Source of the DNA: Flavobacteriaceae bacterium
GTDB taxonomy: Bacteria > Bacteroidota > Bacteroidia > Flavobacteriales > Flavobacteriaceae
DNA length: 64,000 nt
Assembly (NCBI GenBank): GCA_030148025.1
Contig: JASBUG010000030.1
Coordinates: 147,046-211,045, forward strand
Direction: 5' to 3'
How positions within the stretch are numbered: position 1 is the stretch's first letter; each line of letters begins with the position of its first letter. A program made the translations under genes and the position numbers. The notes under the pieces are model-generated. The model was not told where the DNA came from, did not search any database, and saw nothing but the letters and a program-made list of their open reading frames with translations. Shown piece after piece: positions 42,348 through 52,168 of the stretch.

Positions 42348-43595
42348 TTAATTCTTTGGGTAAATTTCTTCAATTGAAATTGTTTTATAAGCTTTATACC
42401 TTATCATCAAAGATTCAATACTTTTTTTGTCATACTCAATCCATGGTTGCCATTCATTGGCGAAATCTACTTCAGACCAGGTATTAAATTGGATTGTTGG
42501 AAGATATGGGCTATTTATCCATTTGTTTCCCAGCTTGAAATAATCTAAATCAAACCATTGGCCATTAATGAATATTTCATTAAAAAAGTGATTGTCACCA
42601 GGAGCCCCATTTCTAAATTTTTCTAGTATTCCATGTTCATTTTTAATATTTTGAATTAACGCAATTTGAGATGTATCCTTGCTTGTAACAAATGGAAAAT
42701 TTTGTTTAATTCGAGTTGGAATACCAGCATTTTTAAAAATACCAGCAATTAATGTTGCTGTTGATCCACAGGCTCCTCTTGATTTATTTTTAACCATTTC
42801 ATCAGCTATACAATTGAGATTTGCAATAGTCTCAAAATTATATTTTTCATGAAGCTCATCGGGTGACCACTTTTCATGTACATGAACAATACTGTCACTA
42901 GCTATGCTAATCTCCATGAGAGGTTCAGTTTTATTAAAAAGCTTGTCTTTAAGTTTAAATCGTTCTGTTATGTATTTTATTAGTAATACTGTTTTTTCTA
43001 GATCGGATTTAGCATCCTTAACTATAGTGTTTATTTCATTTTTTTGATTATCTGATAATTGGGTAAGCAATCCGGTTTTAAGGTATTCATTAGGGGAGTT
43101 TGGATCTTTCTCTTTTTTTAGAGGGACTAGATAGGACTCAACAAATGGGTATATGATATATTCTATGGTTATACTATCTGGGTGAGAGTTTATTATCTTC
43201 GTATCGATATTCAGAGTATTTATTGCCTGCTTTTTAAAGGGTTTTCCTATCTGAGCAATTATTTTAATAACATAGGAATACTCATATCTTTCGGGCCAAA
43301 CTGAATCGATTTTCCCATCTTGATCTGAATCAATTTTTAAAGGGTTTGTTTTATATTTAAAGATCTCAAGATAGTCATCTAGTCCATCACCATCAGTATC
43401 TATCTGTTTGAAATTAGTTCCTTGTCGTTTTTCGAATAAATCGTCAAGTCCATCACCGTCTGTATCAATTAATGGCTTAGGATAAATACTAAAAATGCTA
43501 TCAAATTTGCTTTTAAAGTAATTGTAACTATTTTGACTGTTTACCTTTGAAGCGATAACAAATACAAATGCAAAAAGGAATATTTTAAATTTCAT
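42348..43595 (-). CDS. Transglutaminase-like protein with calcium-binding repeats
   Basis: 415 residues. A signal peptide (IFLFAFVFVIASKVNSQ) is followed by three thrombospondin-type-3/EF-like motifs (DTDGDGLDDLFE, DTDGDGLDDYLE, DSDQDGKIDSVW), a beta domain and a transglutaminase-like core. The catalytic Cys is in KSRGACGSTATLIAGIF and the His in PGDNHFFNEIF, followed by FDLDYF for the Asp. Members act as cysteine proteases or crosslinkers. It is secreted and lies last in the leftward hydrolase operon, 26 bp after a CPBP gene. Confidence 0.85.
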   Translation of the reverse strand: MKFKIFLFAFVFVIASKVNSQNSYNYFKSKFDSIFSIYPKPLIDTDGDGLDDLFEKRQGTNFKQIDTDGDGLDDYLEIFKYKTNPLKIDSDQDGKIDSVWPERYEYSYVIKIIAQIGKPFKKQAINTLNIDTKIINSHPDSITIEYIIYPFVESYLVPLKKEKDPNSPNEYLKTGLLTQLSDNQKNEINTIVKDAKSDLEKTVLLIKYITERFKLKDKLFNKTEPLMEISIASDSIVHVHEKWSPDELHEKYNFETIANLNCIADEMVKNKSRGACGSTATLIAGIFKNAGIPTRIKQNFPFVTSKDTSQIALIQNIKNEHGILEKFRNGAPGDNHFFNEIFINGQWFDLDYFKLGNKWINSPYLPTIQFNTWSEVDFANEWQPWIEYDKKSIESLMIRYKAYKTISIEEIYPKN

Positions 43596-43621
43596 GTTAC
43601 TTTATAGGATGTGTGAAGGAT

Positions 43622-44425
43622 TCAACAATAAGCTTTACTTTCTTTATGAAAAATAAAAAGCATAATTAGGGATACAATAACCAAGCTAAGACCTGTTTCA
43701 CCAATAAGGTATATTGAAATTTCGTTTTTTATGGTAAACGGATCGTAAAATGCCTGAATGAATGCATTATGAGCTGCATGAAATAAAACTGCTGGCCAAA
43801 AACTATTTGCTTTTTTGCATAAATACGACATTGGTAAACTTATAGCTGTTAATGTGATAACAAAAAATGGTAAAGCTGTATACCATGGCGCTTCACTTCC
43901 ATACTCAGTAAATAATAGGGCAGGAGTATGCCAAATAGCCCAAATAAAACCAGTTATTAATGCAGATTTAGTGAATGACATTTTCTTTTCAAGTTTTGGA
44001 AATAAAAAGCCTCTCCACCCAATTTCTTCTCCCAAAACGGCAATAATATTTACAAATACACCCAATAATGGTATCGCAATACTTTTTAGAGTTAACTCTT
44101 TTTCTGTGTTATAAAAACCTATCAACCAAAGAGGTATATATGCTAATGAAACGTATAACATCGGTACTAAGTAAGCGCTAAGGATATATTTTAATTTCCC
44201 TAAGTTCCATTTAATGGTTTTCAGTGATTGTCTAGTTAATAGTAGCGTTAGTATTGCAGATATACCGGGAGACCACATAACAATAAATACAAATAACCCA
44301 CCACCGGCTTTAATGGAGCCTGTTTGAATGATATAATAATTTGGAATTGCACTAATTATTATTGTGAGAAACAAAAATATTAGAACGCTGTTCCTTTTGA
44401 TGTGGGTTATAGATTTTTTGGTCAT
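43622..44425 (-). CDS. CPBP-family intramembrane metalloprotease
   Basis: 267 residues, about eight membrane helices. The motifs are VLGEEIGWRGFLFPKL (EExxxR-type), FIWAIWHTPALLF and LFHAAHNAFIQ, all intact. It starts 4 bp inside the 3' end of the TlpA-like gene, so the two are coupled. It probably processes membrane-associated peptides or lipoproteins; the substrate is not known. Confidence 0.88.
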   Translation of the reverse strand: MTKKSITHIKRNSVLIFLFLTIIISAIPNYYIIQTGSIKAGGGLFVFIVMWSPGISAILTLLLTRQSLKTIKWNLGKLKYILSAYLVPMLYVSLAYIPLWLIGFYNTEKELTLKSIAIPLLGVFVNIIAVLGEEIGWRGFLFPKLEKKMSFTKSALITGFIWAIWHTPALLFTEYGSEAPWYTALPFFVITLTAISLPMSYLCKKANSFWPAVLFHAAHNAFIQAFYDPFTIKNEISIYLIGETGLSLVIVSLIMLFIFHKESKAYC

Positions 44426-45813
44426 AATAATATTTCATTAAGTACTTTTCTAGCTTCCGATGGTTTTGGTCCGGGAAGTTTTATAACTGTACCGTTTGGA
44501 TCAATAATGATATAATATGGAATGCCAAAATAATTCAGGTTATAATCTTTAACAAATTCAGAGCTCCAATCATTTTCAGCTTTAAGTTGATACGCTGTCA
44601 TGTTGTTTTTTGCAACGGAAGACAACCAGTCGCCTTCTTTTCTATCAAGAGAGACGCTTACGAAGGTGATGTTTTTATCCTTGAAGTCTAATTTGAGTTG
44701 TTCAAAATAGGGAAACTCTTTTATACATGGTCCACAGTAACTTGCCCAAACATCAATATATATGTAAGTTCCTTTAAAGGTATTTAAAGAATAGGGTTTA
44801 CCGTTTTTATCGATAAGCACAAAGTTGGGCGCTTTATCACTAATAGCTAATGGTTTCTCATTTCGATAAATGGTTTCGAAAGCAGATAAGGAAGAATTTG
44901 ATACCTGATCTTTTAAAGTATTGAAAAATGAAGGTTCGAGCTGATGCCCTGAAATATATTCTTTCAAGAAAAATTGAGCTACTGAAGATTTGAGTTCAAT
45001 ATTCTCTAGGAATCTATCAATATTAATCAATGTAGTGGATAATGCCTTTGTTGGATCTGTTGAATCTTCATCTTGTTTTTGCAGGTATTTAAAGTATTCA
45101 ATAACCAGGCTATTATAGGAGACTAAATCTATATGTTGACTGTTGTTTAGGTTAATGTTTTCAATTAAAGGTGTGACTTTTTTTACAATTTCTTCGTTTT
45201 GGAGACCTTTGTTCCTAATGTAATATCTCAGTATCTTAGTCTTCTTAGAATAAGCAATACTTTGGTTTTCATATTGCAACATGCCATGCGAATATTCGGG
45301 CGTTTTATTTTGAAAGTTTTCAAAATGCTTGTACAGTATTGTGTACACAGAATCAATTGCTTTTATAAAATCGGTTTCCTTCTTTTTGATGAGATTCTTC
45401 TCAAAGTACCTATTTAGGTTGTATTCAATTAAGGATTTACTAAAAAAGTAGTTGTTTTTGGAGCTACCGTTCCCAGAAAAGTTAAGAGTTTTGTCAAAGG
45501 TTCTCCAGTCTTTTGAATCTACAGATAAATGTATACTATCACCGGGAGAAAGATGTATAGTAGTGAATTCGTTTCCAGTGTATGTAAATGTACTTTCTTC
45601 TTTAAGTGTAAATTGCATTTTAAAAAAACCATTGCTGTTTACTTCGCCTTTATAGACTGTGTCATTTCCTTCAAGCCTTACTTCATTAGTAGCGTTATTT
45701 TTTATTTTTCCAGAAAATGTGGTAAGTTTTACGGTCTTAGATTGATCTGTGCATGACAAAAATACCAGTACAGAGATAAAGAATATTAATAGTGTTTGAT
45801 TTGTGGATTTCAT
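44422..45813 (-). CDS. TlpA-like thioredoxin-fold lipoprotein
   Basis: 463 residues. MKSTNQTLLIFFISVLVFLSCTDQ is a lipoprotein signal peptide. A DUF4369-like beta domain (about 30-120) and a long helical middle precede a thioredoxin fold with VWASYCGPCIKEFP and a cis-proline segment FGIPYYIIID. It would act on disulfides in the periplasm. It is 5 bp after the S41 gene and overlaps the CPBP gene by 4 bp, so the three are one operon. Confidence 0.88.
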   Translation of the reverse strand: MKSTNQTLLIFFISVLVFLSCTDQSKTVKLTTFSGKIKNNATNEVRLEGNDTVYKGEVNSNGFFKMQFTLKEESTFTYTGNEFTTIHLSPGDSIHLSVDSKDWRTFDKTLNFSGNGSSKNNYFFSKSLIEYNLNRYFEKNLIKKKETDFIKAIDSVYTILYKHFENFQNKTPEYSHGMLQYENQSIAYSKKTKILRYYIRNKGLQNEEIVKKVTPLIENINLNNSQHIDLVSYNSLVIEYFKYLQKQDEDSTDPTKALSTTLINIDRFLENIELKSSVAQFFLKEYISGHQLEPSFFNTLKDQVSNSSLSAFETIYRNEKPLAISDKAPNFVLIDKNGKPYSLNTFKGTYIYIDVWASYCGPCIKEFPYFEQLKLDFKDKNITFVSVSLDRKEGDWLSSVAKNNMTAYQLKAENDWSSEFVKDYNLNYFGIPYYIIIDPNGTVIKLPGPKPSEARKVLNEILL

Positions 45814-45818
45814 GAGAA

Positions 45819-47351
45819 TTATTCTTTTAATAGGTTTTGGATTTTAGATAGAAATGGATTCCGATTATATTGCAAATCGGAGACATTTAAAATGATCGGG
45901 ATATTGGGTTTTTGCCCTGAGTCCTGATCGTCTTGAGATAAGATTAATATGGCAGTTGGAATTTTAACAATGAGTTTAGAATGTTTCAGTTCATAGTTGA
46001 TAGGATCACTTGTAAAACCAATACGCCCACCTGTTTCGATACCAACAATGGTTCCGGCGTTTTCCATATTAAAAATCGAAGCAAAAACTACCCCAGCAGA
46101 CCAGGTTTCCGAAGCGGTTAATAGAATTACATTTCCATAATATTTTTTGTTATGCGGGACGTGATATTTTTCGTCTAATTCAACGAAAGTTTGGGTTCTT
46201 GCTCTTAAAATGTCTTTGTAATACAACTCATCTTCAAGTAATCGATACCACCAAAAAAGACCATTCGGTTTTCCCTCACCATGATAGTGTGAGTAAAGTT
46301 GATACTTCGCCCATTTTTTAAATGGCCTACTAATCCTGTTTTTATAGAATTCATATGTGCTGTATTTAGAATCAATGAAGTAGTCAAGTAGGTATAAACT
46401 CCAAAGGCCATTTCCTCCGGTATTTTCACTTAAATCAATAACAATGTTTTTTTGTTCTTTATGCATGGTGAAAAAACTATCAATTAGTTTTACATAACCT
46501 TTATAGCTCTTATAGTTAAAAGCATTTAGTTTTAACATGGGAATGTCTGAAGAGGATATTTGAAGAGTATCTATAGTTATTTGATTTTTATAATAATCAT
46601 CCAATAATTCTTTTAAAAAGACTTCGTTAGATAGTCCCTGTAAGGTGTCCACGTACTTTTTGTTTTTATATTGATATTTGATTGTCCAAGGCGCTTCCAT
46701 TTTAAAGTATGAGTGGATTATAAAAGGAAGGTTTTTAGCCCATATAGCATCCTTATAATGATCTAAGGTACCAGAGATGTATTTGACAGTTTCTTTTTTA
46801 AGATTGGCAATGGAATTTCCGTTAATGCTTATTATTTGAGAATACTTTGGAATGATAGTATTACTAAAGTTTTTGTCAACGATTAGTGTGTCGTTAATGA
46901 TTTTAAAGCTTAAAGGGAAGGAGGAGGGAATGATTTTTCGCCAATTGGTAGGTCTTCTAATTAGAGTATGTCCATCTTCAACTTTGGAAGCTAGAAACTG
47001 TAAATAAAAGTAAGAGTCAAAAAGTGTAATTGAATCGTTTGATTGTTTAAGTATTTCAGTTTTTAAGGAGTCAACGGTGTTATGAAGTTGTGTATAGGTT
47101 ATTTTTCGATATGGATCGGCATGTACTTCATTCAATAGTTTTGAATATTGATCAATGTCCTGGATCAAGTCATTTTTTGAAACCTTATAATTTGGGGTAT
47201 AAGTTGTTTTATTTATCGTTGAAAATGGATAAGTAGGAGGTTTGCCGGAAGAACATCCCATAATTATAGGAATAACAAGTAGTAGATAAATAATATCTAA
47301 CCTTGAATCTAAACTTATTTTATATGTTAGTACTTGTTTGTAAATTGGCAT
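45819..47351 (-). CDS. S41-family peptidase, probably a lipoprotein
   Basis: 510 residues. The N-terminus has a hydrophobic run ending in a lipobox-like IIMGCSSGK. The core has VIDLSENTGGNGLWS and the nucleophile segment LLTASETWSAGVVFAS, then VGIETGGRIGF, the usual order in tail-specific proteases. The N-terminal domain has the helical LLNEVHADPYRKITYTQLH of such peptidases. The start at 47351 overlaps the upstream CPBP gene by 32 bp, and no later start would keep the signal peptide. Confidence 0.85.
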   Translation of the reverse strand: MPIYKQVLTYKISLDSRLDIIYLLLVIPIIMGCSSGKPPTYPFSTINKTTYTPNYKVSKNDLIQDIDQYSKLLNEVHADPYRKITYTQLHNTVDSLKTEILKQSNDSITLFDSYFYLQFLASKVEDGHTLIRRPTNWRKIIPSSFPLSFKIINDTLIVDKNFSNTIIPKYSQIISINGNSIANLKKETVKYISGTLDHYKDAIWAKNLPFIIHSYFKMEAPWTIKYQYKNKKYVDTLQGLSNEVFLKELLDDYYKNQITIDTLQISSSDIPMLKLNAFNYKSYKGYVKLIDSFFTMHKEQKNIVIDLSENTGGNGLWSLYLLDYFIDSKYSTYEFYKNRISRPFKKWAKYQLYSHYHGEGKPNGLFWWYRLLEDELYYKDILRARTQTFVELDEKYHVPHNKKYYGNVILLTASETWSAGVVFASIFNMENAGTIVGIETGGRIGFTSDPINYELKHSKLIVKIPTAILILSQDDQDSGQKPNIPIILNVSDLQYNRNPFLSKIQNLLKE

Positions 47352-48195
47352 GTCTAAGATTTTTTTGATAGATTTTTAGTTGATGGAGAAAAAGAATTAT
47401 TAAGATAATTATTGAAATTATTGAATTTTCTATCCCAGAAATTCCACCTGTAATTAAATCAGAACCATAAATATTTAATTTTAAAATATATAAGCTAGAG
47501 AATTCATTACCGCCTGATAAACCAAATCCTAGCAATACCTGAGATAGATTCCATCCAAAATGAAATGCAATTGGCACCAAAATATTTCTTGAATGTGTAT
47601 AGAGAATTCCTAAGACGGCACCTCCAACAATAACACTTATAAAACTTGCAACACTGGTGTTGTCATTTGAAATATGTAGTAACGCAAAGACAATGGATGA
47701 GAGTGCTATTGCTTTAATTGTTCCCCAAAACTGTTCTAACATTTTATAAAAGATGCCTCTAAAAAAAAGCTCTTCAGTTATTACCAATCCAAGAATTAAA
47801 ATAAGATTGACTATAATTTGTTTAGGAGTTGTAATTGTTATAATTTCTAAATGATCGGTAAGGTGTAGTAATAAGAAAATAGACCCTATTATGAAAACTG
47901 AAATAGTAAACCAAACGAATATTTTTATCAGCTGCGATTTCGATGTTAATTGTGATATTGTTTTTTCTATATCACTCTTAAAAAGAATAATATAGAGAAA
48001 CGGCATTAAGATTATGGTTGTAATAAAAACGCGAATAGCACGATTTATAGTTTCACTAAGCCCTGTTAATTCCAACAGATTTTCTAAAATTAATTTGTTT
48101 ATAAGCATTGGGATTACAATGCAAATAATACCACCGAGAAAAATTTTTATTAATGGATATTTCCAGATATTTTTGATTGATGTTTTAACTGCCAT
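47320..48195 (-). CDS. CPBP-family intramembrane metalloprotease
   Basis: 291 residues, about seven to eight membrane helices. The motifs are VITEELFFRGIF (Glu-Glu and Arg), FALLHISND and IAFHFGWNLSQ, so all catalytic residues are present. It is the first gene of the leftward hydrolase operon, separated from the LytTR regulator gene by about 165 bp, and its 3' end overlaps the S41 gene. Confidence 0.88.
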   Translation of the reverse strand: MAVKTSIKNIWKYPLIKIFLGGIICIVIPMLINKLILENLLELTGLSETINRAIRVFITTIILMPFLYIILFKSDIEKTISQLTSKSQLIKIFVWFTISVFIIGSIFLLLHLTDHLEIITITTPKQIIVNLILILGLVITEELFFRGIFYKMLEQFWGTIKAIALSSIVFALLHISNDNTSVASFISVIVGGAVLGILYTHSRNILVPIAFHFGWNLSQVLLGFGLSGGNEFSSLYILKLNIYGSDLITGGISGIENSIISIIILIILFLHQLKIYQKNLRHANLQTSTNI

Positions 48196-48361
48196 CGATT
48201 TAGAATAAAAAAGAGTCTGTTTTAACTAAACTAATAAACTAGAGTATAGATTTAATGGTAAAGATTTATGAACTAAAACCTTAATACTATGAAGCCTGAA
48301 AATTTGGTTATTAACCGGAAAGCTGTGTTTTGTTGATGGGCTATTTTTAAGGAATTAACCA

Positions 48362-49126
48362 TTAATTCCCATCCATCCAGTCTTTAAAAATGGACGCTTT
48401 TTCTTGACTAATGGTTACTGAAGACTGTGGTTTAGGGATAAGATCAACTTTTAGTTTCCCGCCAAAATAATTGTGAACCATTACTATAGATTCGATGTTT
48501 ACTACAAACTGTCTATTTATTCTAAAAAACGTTTTAGAGTTTAACATATGTTCCAATTCATCCAAGGAATAATTTATGACGTATTTTTTATTATTCTTTG
48601 TGGCTAGCATAACCAAATCGTCTCTATAGAAATAAGCAATTTCATTAACAGGAATTGTAAAGAGTTTGTCTCCTAGTTTTACTAAAAATCGATCCTTGAA
48701 ATTTGATTTAGTAGCGTCCTTTTTAGCTATAGCTTCTTTAATATTTTTAATTAAATCGGAACTGTTTTCGATACGATATTTTTTTAGTTTTTCTAAACTT
48801 TTTTCTAGACTTTCCTGGCTAAAAGGTTTGAGTAGATATGCTACACTATTAACTTCAAAGGCTTTAATAGCATACTCGTGATAGGCAGTTGTAAAAATAA
48901 TTGGAGCTGTAATTTCAATACGATCAAATATTTCAAAAGACAAACCATCTGTGAGCTTTATGTCGAGAAAAATAACATCGGGAGCTTCATTTTCCGCTAA
49001 CCACGCAACAGCTTTATTAACACTTTTAAACCAGTTAGTAATGTGTATAGAAGCGTCATACTTTAACAGCATTTTTTTTAAGCTCTTGTAAGCTATTATT
49101 TCATCTTCTATTATTAATACATTCAT
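48362..49126 (-). CDS. LytTR-type response regulator
   Basis: 254 residues. The receiver domain has acidic EDE near residue 7, the phosphoacceptor Asp55 in VIFLDIKLTDG, a Thr in FTTAYHEYAIKAF and a Lys in LLKPFS. A LytTR DNA-binding domain follows (about 145-250) with LVKLGDKLFTIP, FFRINRQFVVNI and LVPKPQSSVTISQEK-like segments. It is directly downstream of its histidine kinase (10-bp gap) and likely regulates the neighbouring hydrolase genes. Confidence 0.93.
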   Translation of the reverse strand: MNVLIIEDEIIAYKSLKKMLLKYDASIHITNWFKSVNKAVAWLAENEAPDVIFLDIKLTDGLSFEIFDRIEITAPIIFTTAYHEYAIKAFEVNSVAYLLKPFSQESLEKSLEKLKKYRIENSSDLIKNIKEAIAKKDATKSNFKDRFLVKLGDKLFTIPVNEIAYFYRDDLVMLATKNNKKYVINYSLDELEHMLNSKTFFRINRQFVVNIESIVMVHNYFGGKLKVDLIPKPQSSVTISQEKASIFKDWMDGN

Positions 49127-49136
49127 TATTATTTGT

Positions 49137-50207
49137 TTACGATATTTTAATTTGAAAAATGTCTAGAAGAGGCACTTTTACAATAAAATTATGCTCAGTT
49201 TTATTTATAATTATCTTTTTGCTGCTTAGAAATCTATAACGACTTTCTAAGTTTTCAAACCCTATTTTTGTTGATACAGTTTTTTGTGGTTTTAAAAGCA
49301 AATTGTTTTCAACTACTACATACTTGTCATTTTCATTATAAACTTTTATAAAAAGTATTTGTTCATCATCAATAACATTGTGCTTTATAGCATTTTCAAT
49401 TAAAAGCTGAAGGGTAAATGGAGGAACATATTTGTTATTTAAAAGCTTTTTATCTAATGAGAACTTTATATTAAAATATTCTCCATATCGTATGCTCATT
49501 AAAAATGCATAATCTTTTATAAAATGGTATTCTTTTGCAAGATGAACAGCTTCAATATCCTTTATTTCCAGGATATACCGATAAATATCTGAAAGCTTTA
49601 ACAGATAATTTGAAGCCAATTGATTGTCATCATTTATTAGTCCGTAAAGTGTGTTTAGGTTATTAAATAAAAAGTGAGGGCTTAATTGATTTTTTAGTAT
49701 TTCAAATTTAGCTTCGGCATTTTTCTTTTTAAATCGTTCTATTTCAACTAAAGAACCTCTCCAGTTGTTTAAAAGGAATAGTATTAATTCTATTCCAACC
49801 ACTATAGATATGAATACAATACCTACTAAGTTTATAACAATTAGGTCAAACGTATTAATAAAAGGGTCCTTGGCAACATATAGAGAAATGAGAATCCCTA
49901 AACAACTAAGGGTTAAGATTACGAAACCTAAATTGAACAGCAATTGCATAATGAACCTTTTTCCTGGTTTAGTATGCCAACTGTGTTTTTTGTCAATGTT
50001 TTTGTTGATTAACCGTAAAGCTTCAAATAATAAAATTGACACTATTACGGTTGCGATAATGGTTTTTAGATCAATGTATATAGCATGATTATAGTACAAT
50101 GAGAAAATAAAGGACACAACAAAATTAAAAGCAACACCTATGGTTGAAGACACAATAATTCTTCTCCAAAGATGTGTTTTTGTACTATGTTTTGTTTTTT
50201 TACTCAT
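49137..50207 (-). CDS. LytS-type sensor histidine kinase
   Basis: 356 residues. Four membrane helices span about residues 10-155, followed by the His_kinase domain with LKNQLSPHFLFNNLNTLYG (His178) and an ATPase with LLIENAIKHNVID. There is no large periplasmic sensor, so it likely senses membrane state or a partner protein. It forms a two-component system with the LytTR regulator downstream. Confidence 0.92.
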   Translation of the reverse strand: MSKKTKHSTKTHLWRRIIVSSTIGVAFNFVVSFIFSLYYNHAIYIDLKTIIATVIVSILLFEALRLINKNIDKKHSWHTKPGKRFIMQLLFNLGFVILTLSCLGILISLYVAKDPFINTFDLIVINLVGIVFISIVVGIELILFLLNNWRGSLVEIERFKKKNAEAKFEILKNQLSPHFLFNNLNTLYGLINDDNQLASNYLLKLSDIYRYILEIKDIEAVHLAKEYHFIKDYAFLMSIRYGEYFNIKFSLDKKLLNNKYVPPFTLQLLIENAIKHNVIDDEQILFIKVYNENDKYVVVENNLLLKPQKTVSTKIGFENLESRYRFLSSKKIIINKTEHNFIVKVPLLDIFQIKIS

Positions 50208-50229
50208 CCATTTAAGTATGCGATGTATA

Positions 50230-52029
50230 CTATTTTGATAGATTTGTTAATTGTTCGATCTCTTCTTTAACGGATTTAGGTTGCCAATAATTAGTATGTA
50301 TTCTCAAGGCATCATTAGCATATTTTCTTTTTTCTTCATGATTTTCGGTGGCACTATAATTAAGGGCTAATAATTTATAAATTTTCATCTTATAATAATC
50401 AGGATTTTGATCAATTTTTAAAGCCTTGAGCAATATGTTAATGGCTTGATCATATTTTTTTTGATTGTAGTAGGATTTCCCCAAATAATAATATCCATAA
50501 ACTAAGGTTGGGTAGTTGTTAATCAATTTTTCTGAATATGTGTTCGCTTTCAAATTATTTATTTTTTTAGTACTATAGTACCATGCTAGATCTTTTATTG
50601 CGAATAGGTGATTGACTTCTTGGGTTTCAAGTTGGTTTATGTAATTTTTTGTAGATTTTTTGTTACTCCAGCTCTTGTAATTTTTCAATTTGCAAAGTTC
50701 CACAAAGCTTTTAGTTGATGGCTTTTCTAATCGTTCATCTTGTTCTTTATAAAGAGATACTTCATTGGTTTTGTAATTATATTTATACCAATCTCCCCAG
50801 GCCGCAAAATATGGATGATATGAGAAGTAAACTGTATTGTTTTTAGCGTCAAAAACCACAGATTGTGTTGTTTGGTAGTTATTTATGGATTCGTAATACA
50901 CTTCTAATTTTTCGGAATAATTATAAAAATCAGTATTCGAAATAATTGTAATAGCTTTATCAATAGGATTTATAGTGTCATTGTGATTTTGTAATTCATT
51001 AAACTTTTCTTCTCTTGAAATGTTATGATATCTAGCAGAATAGATAGTTTCAAATGTTTTTGCAATGCTATCACTTCTAACACCTCCCGTACCACACATA
51101 TATTGGGAGACATCGGTTTTTGCTCTAATTTCTCCACCTATCATATCGTAAATGGCTGCTTTGTTTTCGTGAGCACTACCATAGTTTAAGATGAAATCGT
51201 TTGGAGATTTAAACTCGTTAAGGATACTATCTACTGCTTTCATGTTTTTAGCATGCCATAAGACCTTTTCACCTTCTATAAGTGCATTTCTCTTCTTTTT
51301 TTCAAAAATACGAGGATTGTTATTTGATTCTTCCGAAAAGCTTATACCAGATTCATTAACCGCAGAGTAACTCCATATTAGCGAAGGATTACCAAGTTGT
51401 ACATACTTTTGCTTTCCCGTAATATTATAGGTAACTACTACAGGATTTTCACCTAATAATTCTTTACCTGAATCGAAGTTTCTAGCATGAATAATACGAT
51501 TGTCTTCGTTGAAGATAAACGAAAAACAACCTGCAATATAGTCGGCCATAACGAAAACTTCTTCAAAAAACTTTTCAGATAAACCAGAGCCATCAGCCAT
51601 ACCTTTTATTCTTGCTTTAATATCATTGGGTAATAGCTTCACAATTTGCCTTCTTTTTTTATTAAAAATTATATTGGCTACTGGTTTAACAAAGGGTTTT
51701 TTATAAAAAGGAGCATTTTGTTGTTCTCTTTTTATCATAGTTCTTTTTAGTAATGGCATTTCAACATTTGCCATTAACTGTAATTCATTCTTTAAAAGTG
51801 TACCATATTGTAGACCTACTTCATAATCTGTACCTTCCAGATATAGAAAAGGAATTCCAAAATGATATTCCAACTTCCCTTTGTCAAACTTGGTTATTCC
51901 AGTTTTATTAATACAAGGAGTGGCTTCAACGTGCTCATAGCTTTTTGAACTTAAACCAGAAGATATAAGTACTAATAAAAATAATGGTAAAATGGCAGAG
52001 TATAAGAATTTTAAACTGAGTTTTTTCAT
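50230..52029 (-). CDS. C45-type NTN hydrolase/acyltransferase with C-terminal TPRs
   Basis: 599 residues. A signal peptide (LYSAILPLFLLVLISSGLSS) precedes a domain of the acyl-CoA:6-APA acyltransferase / phospholipase-B-like family: GTDYEVGLQYGTLLKNEL and AGCFSFIFNEDNRIIHARNFD, where Cys168 should become the N-terminal nucleophile after autocleavage. About residues 420-590 are TPR-like (YGYYYLGKSYYNQKKYDQAI). It lies 22 bp before the LytS gene in transcription order. The acyl substrate is unknown; an N-acyl amide or lipid is possible. Confidence 0.82.
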   Translation of the reverse strand: MKKLSLKFLYSAILPLFLLVLISSGLSSKSYEHVEATPCINKTGITKFDKGKLEYHFGIPFLYLEGTDYEVGLQYGTLLKNELQLMANVEMPLLKRTMIKREQQNAPFYKKPFVKPVANIIFNKKRRQIVKLLPNDIKARIKGMADGSGLSEKFFEEVFVMADYIAGCFSFIFNEDNRIIHARNFDSGKELLGENPVVVTYNITGKQKYVQLGNPSLIWSYSAVNESGISFSEESNNNPRIFEKKKRNALIEGEKVLWHAKNMKAVDSILNEFKSPNDFILNYGSAHENKAAIYDMIGGEIRAKTDVSQYMCGTGGVRSDSIAKTFETIYSARYHNISREEKFNELQNHNDTINPIDKAITIISNTDFYNYSEKLEVYYESINNYQTTQSVVFDAKNNTVYFSYHPYFAAWGDWYKYNYKTNEVSLYKEQDERLEKPSTKSFVELCKLKNYKSWSNKKSTKNYINQLETQEVNHLFAIKDLAWYYSTKKINNLKANTYSEKLINNYPTLVYGYYYLGKSYYNQKKYDQAINILLKALKIDQNPDYYKMKIYKLLALNYSATENHEEKRKYANDALRIHTNYWQPKSVKEEIEQLTNLSK

Positions 52030-52168
52030 AGTTACTTTAATAGTATTTATATCTAAAGTAATTGAACAAAATCAGGGTTTTACTATATATTATACCCAAC
52101 TAAAAGAAACACCATACGAAACTCTAAAAAAGAAGTGCCAAACAAATTGCTATAATATGCTTTTTAGC

